From Pseudomonas sp. Au-Pse12 (GTDB lineage Bacteria > Pseudomonadota > Gammaproteobacteria > Pseudomonadales > Pseudomonadaceae), in NCBI RefSeq assembly GCF_021341665.1, contig NZ_JAJTTH010000004.1, positions 434,001-498,000 on the forward strand: DNA of 64,000 nucleotides. The letters are read 5' to 3'. Of this stretch, positions 10,633 through 21,746 are shown piece after piece; the first letter of the stretch is position 1, and every line of letters starts with the position of its first letter. The position numbers and the translations under genes were made by a program. Under the pieces are notes generated by a model. That model searched no databases, was not told the origin of the DNA, and was given only the letters and a program-made list of their open reading frames with translations.

Positions 10633-12531
10633 ATGACTGGCCCTTCCCGTTTACTGGCGTTGCTGGTGCTGCCGGTACTCGCGCTCTGCAGCTCCAAGCT
10701 GCTGGCCGATACCGTCGACGGCGCGCCCAAGGCCCTGCATCTGCTGGATTACATTGGCGCCGATTACCCACCCACGGTTGAAGCCGGCAAGGTCATCGAC
10801 GAGTCCGAATACCGCGAGCAGGTGGAGTTTCTCGGGGTCTTGCAGGGGCTGATCGCCGACCTGCCGGCCAAACCGGAGAAGGCCGAGCTGGAGCAGGGCG
10901 TTGCCAGTCTGCGCAAGGCGGTGGACGAGCGTGTCGAGGGGGGCCAGGTGGCACGTCTGGCGCGGCAGATGGGGGCCAAGCTGGCGGTGGCCTATGAGGT
11001 CAGCCAGGCGCCGGTCATCACCCCGGACCCAAGCCGCGGTGCGCCGCTGTATGCCCAGCACTGCTCGGTCTGCCACGGTGAGAAAGGCGCTGGCGATGGG
11101 CCGGCCGGCGTTGGCATGACCCCGCCACCGGCCAATCTGCGAGATGCCGAGCGTCTTGATCGCCTGAGCCTGTACGCCGTCTACAACACCCTGGGGCTGG
11201 GTGTTGAAGGCACGGACATGCCGGCCTTCGCCGATCAGCTGGATGACCGTCAACGTTGGGACCTGGCCACCTACATTGCCGGGTTCAGCGCCGACCCGGC
11301 GGCGGTCAAGGGCGAGCAGGGCTTCAACCTGGCCGATCTGGCCCGGCAGACGCCTGCTGAAGTGCTGGCTGCCCAAGGCCCGCAGGCGGCTGCAACCTTC
11401 CGTGCCCAACGGGCCCAACCGCCCCAGGTCAAGCGTGGCCCGGCGCAGTTGCTGGACTACACCGCATCGACCCTGGACAAGAGCCTGGCAGCCTATCGCA
11501 ACGGTGACCATGAGCAGGCCTACGACCTCTCGGTAGCGGCGTATCTGGAAGGTTTCGAGCTGGTGGAAAGCTCCCTGGACAACGTCGATGCCACGGTGCG
11601 CAAGGACACGGAAAAAGCCCTGATGGCCTACCGTCAGTCGTTGCAGGACGGTTTGCCGGTGGCTCAGGCCGAGCAGCGCCTGGACGCGGCCAAGGCCAAG
11701 CTCAAGGAATCGGCCGAGCTTCTGGGCGGCGACAGCCTGAGCTGGTCGCTGAGCTTTATCTCCGGCTTGCTGATCCTGCTGCGCGAAGGACTGGAAGCGA
11801 TTTTGGTGCTGGCGGCTATCCTCGCTTTCCTGCGCAACACCGGCCAGCAATCGGCGGTGCGCAGCGTCAACGTCGGCTGGGGCCTGGCGCTGCTGGCGGG
11901 CTTGGGCACCTGGGCCCTGGCGGCTTATGTGATTGACGTCAGCGGTTCCCAGCGCGAGTTGCTGGAAGGCGCCACCGCGCTGTTCGCCAGCGTCATGGTG
12001 CTGTGGCTCGGGGTGTGGATGCACGACCGCCGGCATGCGGCGGCCTGGCAGGACTACATCAAGAGCAGCCTGGTGGGCGGCGGTGGGCGTTTCGGCTTTG
12101 CCGTCCTGGCGTTCTTCTCGGTGTATCGCGAGCTGTTCGAAGTGATCCTGTTCTACGAGACCCTGTGGCTGCAGGCGGGGCCTGCCGGGCACAACGCGGT
12201 CCTGGCTGGCGGTGCCACCGCCCTGGTGCTGTTGGTGGGCCTGGCCTGGGTGATCCTGCGGGGTTCGGCCAAGCTGCCGCTGGCACTGTTCTTCGGCATC
12301 AACGCGGCGCTGCTCTGCGCCTTGTCGGTGGTGTTCGCCGGGCACGGGGTCAAGGCCTTGCAGGAGGCCGGTATCTTCGGCACCCGGCCGGTGCCGTTCT
12401 TCGACTTCGATTGGCTGGGGATCCACGCCGACGCGTACTCGCTGGGTGCCCAGGCGGTGGCCATCCTGGCGATCGTGGTGCTTTATAGTCGCAGTCGCCT
12501 GAGTGAGAAGCGGCGTTTGCAGGCTTCTTGA
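10633..12531 (+). CDS. FTR1 family iron permease fused to a cytochrome c domain
   Basis: The 632-residue product has a signal peptide (1-25), a c-type haem domain with CSVCH at 144-148 and a likely axial Met196 (GTDMPAF), a helical segment with coiled-coil character (about 270-365), then seven membrane segments from about residue 372. The FTR1 motifs REGLE (384-388) and RELFE (499-503) are both present; these bind iron in Ftr1/EfeU permeases. The covalent cytochrome suggests that oxidation of Fe(II) is coupled to import of Fe(III), replacing a separate multicopper oxidase. The gene stands alone, divergent from the COG3014 lipoprotein, and ends in a terminator-like REP. No clear Fur box was found upstream. 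Confidence 0.9.
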   Translation: MTGPSRLLALLVLPVLALCSSKLLADTVDGAPKALHLLDYIGADYPPTVEAGKVIDESEYREQVEFLGVLQGLIADLPAKPEKAELEQGVASLRKAVDERVEGGQVARLARQMGAKLAVAYEVSQAPVITPDPSRGAPLYAQHCSVCHGEKGAGDGPAGVGMTPPPANLRDAERLDRLSLYAVYNTLGLGVEGTDMPAFADQLDDRQRWDLATYIAGFSADPAAVKGEQGFNLADLARQTPAEVLAAQGPQAAATFRAQRAQPPQVKRGPAQLLDYTASTLDKSLAAYRNGDHEQAYDLSVAAYLEGFELVESSLDNVDATVRKDTEKALMAYRQSLQDGLPVAQAEQRLDAAKAKLKESAELLGGDSLSWSLSFISGLLILLREGLEAILVLAAILAFLRNTGQQSAVRSVNVGWGLALLAGLGTWALAAYVIDVSGSQRELLEGATALFASVMVLWLGVWMHDRRHAAAWQDYIKSSLVGGGGRFGFAVLAFFSVYRELFEVILFYETLWLQAGPAGHNAVLAGGATALVLLVGLAWVILRGSAKLPLALFFGINAALLCALSVVFAGHGVKALQEAGIFGTRPVPFFDFDWLGIHADAYSLGAQAVAILAIVVLYSRSRLSEKRRLQAS

Positions 12532-12548
12532 CGCTACGCGGTTGATCG

Positions 12549-12588
12549 CGGGCAAGCCTGCTCCTGCACGGGGTGGCTTGCCCGTTTT
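12549..12588 (+). terminator. Hairpin terminator with REP-like sequence
   Basis: A perfect ten-base stem (cgggcaagcc at 12549-12558, ggcttgcccg at 12575-12584) is followed by four T. The sequence gcaagcctgctcctgcacg is of the kind found in Pseudomonas REP elements. Confidence 0.7.
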
Positions 12589-12611
12589 GCATTCTGGAAG
12601 GAGAACATTCA

Positions 12612-13067
12612 ATGCGTGTGTGGATCGATGCCGACGCTTGCCCCAAGGCGGCCAAGGATCAAGTGGTGCGCTTCGCCTTGAAGCGCCAGTTCGAGGTGGT
12701 GCTGGTGGCCGGGCAGGCGCAGATCAAGCCGGCGTTTGCCTGCGTCAGGCTGATTGTGGTGCCCAGCGGTCCGGATGCCGCCGACGATTACCTGGTGGAG
12801 CACGCGGTACCCGGCGAATTGGTGATCTGCAGCGATGTGCCGCTGGCCGACCGCCTGGTGAAAAAGGGCGTGGCTGCCCTGGACCCGCGAGGCAAGGAGT
12901 TCGATGCGCAGAACATGGGGGAGCGTTTGGCGGTGCGCAACCTGTTTACCGACCTGCGTGAGCAGGGGCAGGTCAGCGGCGGGCAGGCGCCTTATGGCGA
13001 TCGGGAGAAGCAGGCGTTCGCCAATGCCCTGGATCGCATCCTGACTCGCCTGGCGCGTCAGGCCTGA
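12612..13067 (+). CDS. yaiI: YaiI/YqxD family protein (DUF188)
   Basis: The 151-residue cytosolic protein opens MRVWIDADACPKAAKDQV, the Asp-rich DADACP signature of the DUF188 family, which has a PIN/NYN-like nuclease fold. It also has the conserved ADRLVKKG and NALDRIL segments. The ATG follows GGAAGGAGA. The length is normal for the family. A nuclease role is inferred from fold only. It is a single gene facing elbB. Confidence 0.9.
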   Translation: MRVWIDADACPKAAKDQVVRFALKRQFEVVLVAGQAQIKPAFACVRLIVVPSGPDAADDYLVEHAVPGELVICSDVPLADRLVKKGVAALDPRGKEFDAQNMGERLAVRNLFTDLREQGQVSGGQAPYGDREKQAFANALDRILTRLARQA

Positions 13068-13108
13068 AGGGGGAGCAGGCTCCCCCCCCGGTACGGCTTG
13101 CTAGAGGG

Positions 13109-13777
13109 CTATTTCTCGCCTTCGTGAGTCAGTTCCAGCACCCGGTCCACCAGCTTGTTGATGCCCGAGGCCGCTTCGCTGATGGATTTCGCCAGCATGT
13201 AGGCCGGGGTGCTCACCAGCTTGCGCGCCTTGTCTTCGATGATCTCGCCCACTGCGCATTCGGCGTGGGTGGCGCCCATCTTGCCCAGGGCGGCGGCGGT
13301 GTCGGCATCGTTGCCGATGGTGCAGGTCACGCCGGGGCCGTAGATCTTCGCTGCCATGGCCGGGGCAATGCACATCAGGCCCACCGGCTTGCCTGCTTCG
13401 GCAAAGGCTTCGGCCAGGGCCAGGACGTCGGCCTGGACAGTGCAGGCAGCACCTTCGGTGGCGAAGCTGGACAGATTCTTGGCCGCGCCGAAGCCGCCGG
13501 GAATGATCAGCGCATCGAAGTCGTCGACGCTGGCTTCACGCAGGTCCTTGACCTCGCCTCGGGCGATGCGCGCCGACTCCACCAGCACGTTGCGGGTCTC
13601 GGCCATGGTTTCGCCGGTCAGGTGGTTGAGCACATGCATCTGGGGAATGTTCGGGGCGAAGCACTGCACCTGGGCACCACGCTGATCGAGGCGTAGCAGG
13701 GTGATCACACTCTCGTGGATCTCGGCACCGTCGAACACGCCGCAACCGGAAAGGATCACTGCAACTTTTTTGCTCAT
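13109..13777 (-). CDS. elbB: Glyoxalase-like DJ-1/PfpI protein ElbB
   Basis: The 221-residue product opens KKVAVILSGCGVFDGAEIHE and contains LIIPGGFGAAKNLSSF and GLMCIAPA, the nucleophile Cys motif of ElbB. ElbB is a DJ-1 superfamily protein with glyoxalase activity, first linked to isoprenoid synthesis in E. coli. It is cytosolic. The start giving MSKKVAV is preceded by GGAGAAAC. The gene is followed closely by the DedA gene in the opposite order on the same strand. Confidence 0.93.
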   Translation of the reverse strand: MSKKVAVILSGCGVFDGAEIHESVITLLRLDQRGAQVQCFAPNIPQMHVLNHLTGETMAETRNVLVESARIARGEVKDLREASVDDFDALIIPGGFGAAKNLSSFATEGAACTVQADVLALAEAFAEAGKPVGLMCIAPAMAAKIYGPGVTCTIGNDADTAAALGKMGATHAECAVGEIIEDKARKLVSTPAYMLAKSISEAASGINKLVDRVLELTHEGEK

Positions 13778-13828
13778 GGTTGTTTCTCCAGGTTCATGGT
13801 GCCGACAGCATGCCAAATGACGGGCGTG

Positions 13829-14455
13829 TCACTCCACCGGTGTCGTCGAAGCCTTGGCCTCGTCTCGCGCGGCGGCTTGTTCGGCCTCGTAGATCTGCTT
13901 GGCCAGGCGGGCGTTCTTGAAGCGCCGGCGTACCCACAGGCCGAAGCCCAGCACCAGCAGGGCGCCCAGCACCCACAGCTCGTACTTCTTGATGCTGCCG
14001 AGCATGCCTTCCATGACCGCGCCGAAATGGTAGGCGGCCTGGGCCAGGGCCACGGCCCAGATGGCCGCGCCAATACCGTTGAGCAGCAGGTAGCGGCCCG
14101 GCGGATAGCCGGACAGGCCGATGGCCACCGGCATCACGGTGCGCAGGCCGTAGACGAAGCGGAAGCTCAACACCCAGATGTCCGGGTGCTTGCGGATATG
14201 CTCCAGCGCCCGGTCACCCATCATTTGCCAGCGCGGCTTGCGCGCTAGCAGCTTGCGGCCATGCTTGCGCCCCAGGAAGTACCACAGCTGGTCACCGGCG
14301 TAGCTGCCGAAGAAGGCGACGATCATCACCAGCTTGATATCCATGTATTCGCGGAACGCAAGAAACCCGGCAAGAACCAGAATGGTTTCACCTTCGAAAA
14401 ACGTGCCGAGAAAGAGGGCGAAGTAGCCGAAATCCTGAAGAAATTGTTGGAGCAT
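13829..14455 (-). CDS. DedA family membrane protein
   Basis: The 208-residue product has the DedA pattern: MLQQFLQDFGYFALFLGTFFEGE (the acidic residue in FEGE is conserved), GDQLWYFLGRKHG, then FVYGLRTVMPVAIGLSGYP with the conserved R-x3-P. About four membrane or re-entrant helices are seen, and the tail is charged. DedA/VTT proteins act in lipid scrambling and undecaprenyl-phosphate recycling. The open frame continues upstream of the ATG at 14455 only as antisense of hemB, so the start is set at MLQQF. Confidence 0.9.
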   Translation of the reverse strand: MLQQFLQDFGYFALFLGTFFEGETILVLAGFLAFREYMDIKLVMIVAFFGSYAGDQLWYFLGRKHGRKLLARKPRWQMMGDRALEHIRKHPDIWVLSFRFVYGLRTVMPVAIGLSGYPPGRYLLLNGIGAAIWAVALAQAAYHFGAVMEGMLGSIKKYELWVLGALLVLGFGLWVRRRFKNARLAKQIYEAEQAAARDEAKASTTPVE

Positions 14456-14536
14456 TGTCTGGATGCTGGCGAAATGAACGCGCAGCCTACCCCTTCGACG
14501 ACGTTCGGGAAAGTATCGAAATGTGTCTCGACGTGA

Positions 14537-15676
<1,140 letters not shown>

Positions 15677-15694
15677 CCCTCCCAGGAACACGCG

Positions 15695-17908
15695 ATGAAT
15701 ACTGAAGGACTCTCAGAAGTTGCCGTAAAAGACGCTCAGCCGGTGGTCGAGCCAGTGGTTGAAACCCCGCCGGAGCTGGAGCCCGCGCCCGCGGTGGCCG
15801 AGGCGCCACCGGCGCCGGCCATTGTCATTCCCAACCTGGATGACAGCAGCCTGTACATTCACCGCGAGCTGTCGCAGCTGCAGTTCAACATCCGCGTGCT
15901 GGAACAGGCGCTGGACGAGTCCTACCCGCTGCTGGAGCGCCTGAAGTTCCTGCTGATCTTCTCCAGCAACCTGGACGAGTTCTTCGAGATCCGCGTCGCC
16001 GGCCTGAAGAAGCAGATCACCTTCGCCCGTGAACAGGCCGGTGCCGACGGCCTGCAGCCGCATCAGGCGCTGGCACGGATCAGCGAGCTGGTGCACGGTC
16101 ACGTCGACCGCCAGTACGCGATCCTCAATGACATCCTGTTGCCGGAACTGGAGAAGCACCAGATCCGCTTCATCCGTCGCCGCTACTGGACCGCCAAGCT
16201 CAAGACCTGGGTACGCCGTTACTTCCGTGACGAGATCGCGCCGATCATCACCCCGATTGGCCTGGACCCGACGCACCCGTTCCCGTTGCTGGTGAACAAG
16301 AGCCTGAACTTCATCGTCGAGCTGGAAGGCATCGACGCCTTCGGTCGCGATTCCGGCCTGGCGATCATCCCGGCGCCACGCCTGCTGCCGCGGATCATCA
16401 AGGTGCCGGAAGAAGTCGGCGGCCCTGGCGACAACTATGTGTTCCTGTCGTCGATGATCCACGCCCACGCCGATGACCTGTTCCAGGGCATGAAGGTAAA
16501 AGGCTGCTATCAGTTCCGCCTGACCCGTAACGCCGACCTGGCGGTGGACACCGAGGACGTCGAAGACCTGGCCCGCGCCCTGCGCGGCGAGCTGTTCTCC
16601 CGGCGCTACGGCGACGCGGTGCGCCTAGAAGTGGCCGACACCTGCCCGAAACACCTGTCGGACTACCTGCTCAAGCAGTTCAACCTGCACGAGACCGAGC
16701 TGTACCAGGTCAATGGCCCGGTGAACCTGACGCGGCTGTTCAGCATCACCGGTCTGGACAGTCATCCGGAGCTGCAATACACCCCGTTCACCCCGCAGAT
16801 TCCCAAGCTGCTGCAGAACAGCGAGAACATCTTCAGCGTCATCAGCAAGCAGGACATCCTGCTGCTGCACCCGTTCGAATCCTTCACCCCGGTGGTCGAC
16901 CTGCTGCGCCAGGCCGCCAAGGACCCGCACGTGCTGGCGGTGCGCCAGACCCTGTACCGCAGTGGTGCCAACTCGGAAATCGTCGACGCCCTGGTGGACG
17001 CGGCGCGCAACGGCAAGGAAGTCACCGCGGTGATCGAACTGCGTGCGCGCTTTGATGAAGAGTCCAACCTGCAGATGGCCAGCCGCCTGCAAGCGGCCGG
17101 CGCGGTGGTGATCTACGGCGTGGTGGGCTTCAAGACCCACGCCAAGATGATGCTGATCCTGCGTCGCGAAGCTGGCGAGATCGTGCGTTATGCGCACCTG
17201 GGCACCGGCAACTACCACGCGGCCAACGCCCGTCTGTACACCGACTACAGCCTGCTGACTTCCGACGACGCCTTGTGCGAAGACGTCGGCAAACTGTTCA
17301 GCCAGCTGATCGGCATGGGCAAGACCCTGCGCATGAAGAAGCTGCTGCACGCGCCGTTCACCCTGAAGAAGGGCATGCTCGACATGATCGCCCGGGAGAC
17401 CCAGTTCGCCCTGGACGGCAAGCCGGCGCACATCATTGCCAAGTTCAACTCGCTGACCGATCCGAAGATCATTCGCGCGTTGTACAAGGCCAGCCAGTCC
17501 GGCGTGCGCATCGATCTGGTGGTGCGCGGCATGTGCTGCCTGCGTCCGGGGATTGCCGGGGTATCGCACAACATCCACGTGCGCTCGATCATCGGCCGCT
17601 TCCTGGAGCACACCCGGGTGTTCTACTTCCTCAACGGCGGCGAGGAACAGATGTTCCTTTCCAGTGCCGACTGGATGGAGCGCAACCTCGATAAACGAGT
17701 CGAGACCTGCTTCCCGGTGGAAGGCAAGAAGCTGATTCTGCGGGTCAAGAAAGAGCTGGAAAGTTATCTCACCGATAACACCCACAGCTGGAGCCTGCAG
17801 TCCGACGGCCGTTACATCCGCAACACGCCGACCGGCAACCAGAACCCGCGCAGCGCCCAGGCGACCTTGCTGGAGCGTCTTGGCAGCCCGGTATTGCCGG
17901 TGCGCTAA
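15695..17908 (+). CDS. ppk: Polyphosphate kinase 1
   Basis: The 737-residue enzyme makes polyphosphate from ATP. It has a Pro/Glu-rich N-terminal extension (about 1-45), the N-domain ([34 protein letters not shown]), and two C-terminal PLD-like domains. The phosphorylated His is in KTHAKMM (His482) and the second catalytic His in [10 protein letters not shown] (His501), 19 residues apart as in E. coli PPK (435 and 454). It forms an operon with hemB and converges on ppx. The extension is a feature of pseudomonad PPKs. Confidence 0.97.
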   Translation: MNTEGLSEVAVKDAQPVVEPVVETPPELEPAPAVAEAPPAPAIVIPNLDDSSLYIHRELSQLQFNIRVLEQALDESYPLLERLKFLLIFSSNLDEFFEIRVAGLKKQITFAREQAGADGLQPHQALARISELVHGHVDRQYAILNDILLPELEKHQIRFIRRRYWTAKLKTWVRRYFRDEIAPIITPIGLDPTHPFPLLVNKSLNFIVELEGIDAFGRDSGLAIIPAPRLLPRIIKVPEEVGGPGDNYVFLSSMIHAHADDLFQGMKVKGCYQFRLTRNADLAVDTEDVEDLARALRGELFSRRYGDAVRLEVADTCPKHLSDYLLKQFNLHETELYQVNGPVNLTRLFSITGLDSHPELQYTPFTPQIPKLLQNSENIFSVISKQDILLLHPFESFTPVVDLLRQAAKDPHVLAVRQTLYRSGANSEIVDALVDAARNGKEVTAVIELRARFDEESNLQMASRLQAAGAVVIYGVVGFKTHAKMMLILRREAGEIVRYAHLGTGNYHAANARLYTDYSLLTSDDALCEDVGKLFSQLIGMGKTLRMKKLLHAPFTLKKGMLDMIARETQFALDGKPAHIIAKFNSLTDPKIIRALYKASQSGVRIDLVVRGMCCLRPGIAGVSHNIHVRSIIGRFLEHTRVFYFLNGGEEQMFLSSADWMERNLDKRVETCFPVEGKKLILRVKKELESYLTDNTHSWSLQSDGRYIRNTPTGNQNPRSAQATLLERLGSPVLPVR

Positions 17909-17930
17909 GCGCGGCAGGCGCCAAATAAAA

Positions 17931-17962
17931 AGGCCAGCCCGATCACCGGGCTGGCCTTTTTT
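17931..17962. terminator. Bidirectional terminator between ppk and ppx
   Basis: A ten-base stem (aggccagccc / gggctggcct, loop gatcacc) lies between an A run and a run of six T. Confidence 0.92.
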
Positions 17963-17979
17963 ATTGCCTTGCGTGTGGA

Positions 17980-17993
17980 GCTGGCTTGCCAGC
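17980..17993. repeat. REP-like palindrome
   Basis: The sequence gctggcttgccagc, with arms gctggc and gccagc, followed by gaaagcg and a GC-rich stretch, is of the common fluorescent-Pseudomonas REP type. It lies between the terminator and the ppx stop. Confidence 0.55.
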
Positions 17994-18032
17994 GAAAGCG
18001 TCGGCCGGCTCCTAGGGGCTGGGCAGGTGGGG

Positions 18033-19535
18033 TCAGCTGACGTTGAGCACGATGCCGACCCGCGTCAGCCATTCGGCTTCCAGGGCGAAATCGGCCTGGG
18101 TCAGCTGGTTTTCATCCAGCCAGTGCTCCGGGAACTCCAGATCCAGGTGGTCGCCCTGGGCGCGCAGGCTCACCTGGGGCATTTGCTGGGTGCCACGGAT
18201 GTGGTGGAACAGGATGGCGAAACGCAGCAGCACGCACAGGCGGATCAGCTTGATGCCGTCGTCGCCGAACTCGGCGAATTTCTCCTTGGGAATGTTGCGG
18301 CGGTGGCCGCGTACCAGCAGCGCCAGCATTTGCTGGTCTTCGCGGGAGAAGCCGGCCAGGTCCGAGTGCTCGATCAGGTAGGCGCCGTGCTTGTGGTAAT
18401 GATAGTGGGCGATGTCCAGCCCCACTTCGTGGACCTTGGCCGCCCAGCCCAGCAGTTCGCGCCAGACGCCGTCTTCCAGGTCCCAGTCCGCGGCGACCTG
18501 GTCGAAGGCGCGCAGGGCCTTGCCTTCGACCCGCGAGGCCTGTTCCAGGTCCACGTGGTAACGCTCCATCAGCGAGCTGAGGGTGCGCTCGCGGACGTCT
18601 TCATGGTGGTGGCGGCCCAGCAGGTCGTAGAGCACGCCTTCACGCAGGGCGCCTTCGCAGTGGTCCATGCGTTGCAGTTCCAGGGCGTCGAAGATCGCTT
18701 CGAGAATCGCCAGGCCGGCCGGGAAGATCGCCCGGCGGTCGGGCTTGATGCCTTCGAAGTCGATCTTCTCGGCGTCGCCCAGCTTGAACAGTTTGCGCTT
18801 GAGCCAGGCCAGCCCTTCGGCGTTGACTTCGCCACTGCCCTGGCCGCCGGCCTTGAGGGCCAGGCCGATGGCGCGGATGGTCCCGGAAGAGCCGATGGCT
18901 TCGTCCCAGGTCAGGCGATGCAGGGCATGCTCGATGCTCATGATCTCCAGCCGCGCGGCGGTGTAGGCCTGGGCGTAGCGGGCCGGGGTGATCTTGCCGT
19001 CGCGGAAATAACGCTGAGTGAAGCTCACGCAGCCCATCTGCAGGCTTTCGCGCAGCAGCGGTTCGAAGCGCTGGCCGATGATGAATTCGGTACTGCCGCC
19101 GCCAATGTCGGCCACCAGGCGCTTGCCCGGGGTGTCGGCGAGGGTGTGGGACACCCCGAGGTAGATCAGCCGGGCCTCTTCGCGGCCGGAGATGACTTCC
19201 ACCGGGTGGCCGAGGATTTCCTCGGCGCGGCGAATGAATTCGCCGCGGTTGCGCGCCTCGCGCAGGGCGTTGGTGCCGACGATGCGCACGGTGCCCGGCG
19301 GCATGCCATTGATCAGTTGGGAGAAGCGCTTGAGGCAGTCGAGCCCGCGCTGCATGGATTCTTCGTTGAGCTGGCGTTCTTCGTTGATGCCGGCGGCCAG
19401 TTGAACCTTTTCACCGAGCCGCTCGAGAATGCGGATTTCACCGTTCCGGGCCTTGGCCACGACCATGTGAAAGCTGTTGGAGCCCAGATCGATCGCGGCG
19501 ATCAGGGACAGATTCTTGGCTTGGGATTGGGGCAT
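18033..19535 (-). CDS. ppx: Exopolyphosphatase
   Basis: The 500-residue enzyme degrades polyphosphate and belongs to the Ppx/GppA sugar kinase-actin fold family. Signature motifs are [25 protein letters not shown], and the [13 protein letters not shown] phosphate loop. The C-terminal part contains an HD-like helical domain ([14 protein letters not shown]). It converges on ppk with a shared terminator, the usual Pseudomonas arrangement. The start giving [10 protein letters not shown] was chosen over an upstream frame extension that lacks homology; its ribosome site is weak. Confidence 0.96.
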   Translation of the reverse strand: MPQSQAKNLSLIAAIDLGSNSFHMVVAKARNGEIRILERLGEKVQLAAGINEERQLNEESMQRGLDCLKRFSQLINGMPPGTVRIVGTNALREARNRGEFIRRAEEILGHPVEVISGREEARLIYLGVSHTLADTPGKRLVADIGGGSTEFIIGQRFEPLLRESLQMGCVSFTQRYFRDGKITPARYAQAYTAARLEIMSIEHALHRLTWDEAIGSSGTIRAIGLALKAGGQGSGEVNAEGLAWLKRKLFKLGDAEKIDFEGIKPDRRAIFPAGLAILEAIFDALELQRMDHCEGALREGVLYDLLGRHHHEDVRERTLSSLMERYHVDLEQASRVEGKALRAFDQVAADWDLEDGVWRELLGWAAKVHEVGLDIAHYHYHKHGAYLIEHSDLAGFSREDQQMLALLVRGHRRNIPKEKFAEFGDDGIKLIRLCVLLRFAILFHHIRGTQQMPQVSLRAQGDHLDLEFPEHWLDENQLTQADFALEAEWLTRVGIVLNVS

Positions 19536-19688
19536 GGTTGGGGGTCTCGGTCGATAACCTCGCCATCCTGCCACGATCAACGGCTCGCGCCAACGCGCAG
19601 TGTCCAATGCGTTGATTCAACGCATAAAACCCTCGGCAGGCGTGCTGTGGCTGTTCGCCGGCCAGCCCGCCTCCATGAAGAAGGCGCC

Positions 19689-20423
19689 TCAAGCCTGCTC
19701 GGCACCGCCGATGAAGTTCGCCAGCTCGGCGGTCTGCGGATGAGCGAACAGCTGCCTGGGATCCCCCACTTCATGCACCTTGCCCTGGTGCATGAACACC
19801 AGCTTGTCGCCCACTTCCCGGGCAAAGCGCATCTCATGGGTGACCATGATCAGGGTCATGCCGTCCCGGGCCAGTTGGCGCACCACACTGAGCACTTCAT
19901 TGACCAGCTCCGGGTCCAGGGCCGAGGTGATCTCGTCGCACAACAGCACCTTGGGCGACATCGCCAGGGCCCGGGCAATTGCCACTCGCTGTTGCTGGCC
20001 ACCGGACAGCCGGTCTGGAAAGGCGTCGAACTTCTCCGCCAGGCCGACCCGCGCCAGCATCTGCCGCGCCAGCTCGGCAGCCCGGGCCTTGGGCACCTTC
20101 TGCACCACCTGCGGGGCCAGCATCACGTTCTCGCCCACGCTCAGGTGGGGAAACAGGTTGAACTGCTGGAACACCATGCCGACTTTCTGCCGCAGGCTGC
20201 GCAGGTCGGCGCGGGCCGCGTCGAGGTACTCGCCGTCGACTTCGATCACTCCGTCGTTGATCGACTCCAGGCCGTTGAGGGTGCGCAGCAGGGTGCTCTT
20301 GCCCGAGCCGCTGCGCCCGATGATCGCCACCACCTGGCCTTCCTCGATGCTCAGGTCGATGCCTTTGAGCACATGGTGGTCGCCGTAATATTTATGCAGG
20401 GCGGAAATTCTAAGCAGAGGCAT
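19689..20423 (-). CDS. Polar amino-acid ABC transporter, ATP-binding subunit
   Basis: The 244-residue ATPase has Walker A GRSGSGKST, signature LSGGQQQRVAIARAL, Walker B VLLCDEITSALDPELV, and the H-loop in VTHEMRFAREVGD. The match is to the HisP/GlnQ group that powers import of polar amino acids. The ATG follows GGAGACTGC and overlaps the end of the permease gene by 14 bases. It is the last gene of the four-gene run. Confidence 0.93.
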   Translation of the reverse strand: MPLLRISALHKYYGDHHVLKGIDLSIEEGQVVAIIGRSGSGKSTLLRTLNGLESINDGVIEVDGEYLDAARADLRSLRQKVGMVFQQFNLFPHLSVGENVMLAPQVVQKVPKARAAELARQMLARVGLAEKFDAFPDRLSGGQQQRVAIARALAMSPKVLLCDEITSALDPELVNEVLSVVRQLARDGMTLIMVTHEMRFAREVGDKLVFMHQGKVHEVGDPRQLFAHPQTAELANFIGGAEQA

Positions 20424-21060
20424 GCAGTCTCCTTTCCAGGTAGCGGGCACTGAGGGACAGGGGGTAGCAGAGCAGGAAGTAACCGAGGGCCACCAGGCCG
20501 TAGACCATGAAGGGCTCGAAGGTGGCGTTGGCCAGCATGCTGCCGGTCTTGGTCAGCTCGGTGAAACCGATGATCGAGGTCACCGCGGTGCCTTTGACCA
20601 CTTGCACCGAGAAGCCCACGGTGGGGGCCACGGCGATGCGCAGCGCTTGCGGCAGGATCACGTGGCGCAGCTGTTCATAAGGGCTCAGGGCCAGGCTCGC
20701 CGAGGCCTCCCACTGACCGTGGGGAATCGACTCGACGCAGCCGCGCCAGATCTCCGCCAGGTAGGCGCTGGTAAACAGGGTCAGGGCGATGGCCGCGGCC
20801 AGCCAGGGCGAGATATCCACCCCCAGCAGGGCGATGCCGAAGAACACCAGGAACAGCTGCATTAGCAGCGGCGTGCCCTGGAACAATTCTATATAGGTGC
20901 GAGCGCAGGAGCGGGCCCAGCCCTTGTCGGAGATCCGCAGGGTCATGATCAGCAGGCCGATCAGGCCGCCGCCGACAAAGGCCACCAGGGACAGCAGCAG
21001 GGTCCACTGCAGGCCGCTGAGCAGATTGCGCAGGATGTCCCAGAAAGTGAAGTCGCTCAT
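20410..21060 (-). CDS. Polar amino-acid ABC transporter, permease subunit 2
   Basis: The 216-residue membrane protein has five hydrophobic segments and the ELFQGTPLLMQLFLVFFG stretch of the HisM/GlnP family. The EAA loop reads QWEASASLALSPYEQLRHVILPQA. It overlaps the neighbouring permease gene by four bases (ATGA) and the ATPase by 14, so the three subunits are translationally coupled. It probably pairs with the other permease as a heterodimer. Confidence 0.92.
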   Translation of the reverse strand: MSDFTFWDILRNLLSGLQWTLLLSLVAFVGGGLIGLLIMTLRISDKGWARSCARTYIELFQGTPLLMQLFLVFFGIALLGVDISPWLAAAIALTLFTSAYLAEIWRGCVESIPHGQWEASASLALSPYEQLRHVILPQALRIAVAPTVGFSVQVVKGTAVTSIIGFTELTKTGSMLANATFEPFMVYGLVALGYFLLCYPLSLSARYLERRLHASA

Positions 21061-21725
21061 CGGCTGTTCCTCAGGATGTAGCGCTGGCCGATCCAGTTCA
21101 GCAACTGGCGGATCAGCAAGGCCATGCACAGGTAGATCAGGGTGGTCAGGGCGTAGGTTTCAAAGGCGCGGAAGTTGCGCGACTGGATGAAGTTGGCGGC
21201 GAAGCTCAGTTCTTCGGTGGCGATCTGCGAGCAAACGGCGGAGCCGAGCATGACGATGATGATTTGGCTGCACAGGGCCGGCCAGACCTTGCCCAGGGCC
21301 GGTAGCAGCACCACGTGGCGGAAGGCTTCGAAGCGGCTCATGGCCAGTGCAGCGGCGGCTTCCAACTGGCCCTTGGGAATCGCCTGGATGCCGGCGCGGA
21401 TGATTTCCGTGGAATAGGCGCCGAGGTTGATCACCATGGCCAGCACGGCCGCCTGCCACTCGGAAATCTGCAGGCCCAGGGACGGCAGGCCGAAGAAGAT
21501 GAAGAACAACTGCACCAGGAACGGGGTGTTGCGGATCAGTTCGACGTAGAGGCCGAAGATCGTCGCCAGGGGTTGGATCTTCCAGGCCCGCACCAGCGCG
21601 CCGATGATCCCCAGGCTGACCCCGAGCAGCGTGCCGATGGCGGTCAGCTCCAGGGTGAACAGCGCGCCGCGCAGCAGCAGGCCGGTGTTTTCCAGCACCG
21701 GCAGGAAGTCGAACTGATAAGCCAT
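21057..21725 (-). CDS. Polar amino-acid ABC transporter, permease subunit 1
   Basis: The 222-residue permease has ELIRNTPFLVQLFFIFFGLP and the EAA loop GQLEAAAALAMSRFEAFRHVVLLPA. ATG at 21725 follows GGAG by nine bases; a TTG two codons upstream is less likely. Its substrate follows that of the binding protein encoded just upstream and cannot be read from sequence. Confidence 0.92.
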   Translation of the reverse strand: MAYQFDFLPVLENTGLLLRGALFTLELTAIGTLLGVSLGIIGALVRAWKIQPLATIFGLYVELIRNTPFLVQLFFIFFGLPSLGLQISEWQAAVLAMVINLGAYSTEIIRAGIQAIPKGQLEAAAALAMSRFEAFRHVVLLPALGKVWPALCSQIIIVMLGSAVCSQIATEELSFAANFIQSRNFRAFETYALTTLIYLCMALLIRQLLNWIGQRYILRNSR

Positions 21726-21746
21726 GCTCAAGCTCCGGAAGGGCGG

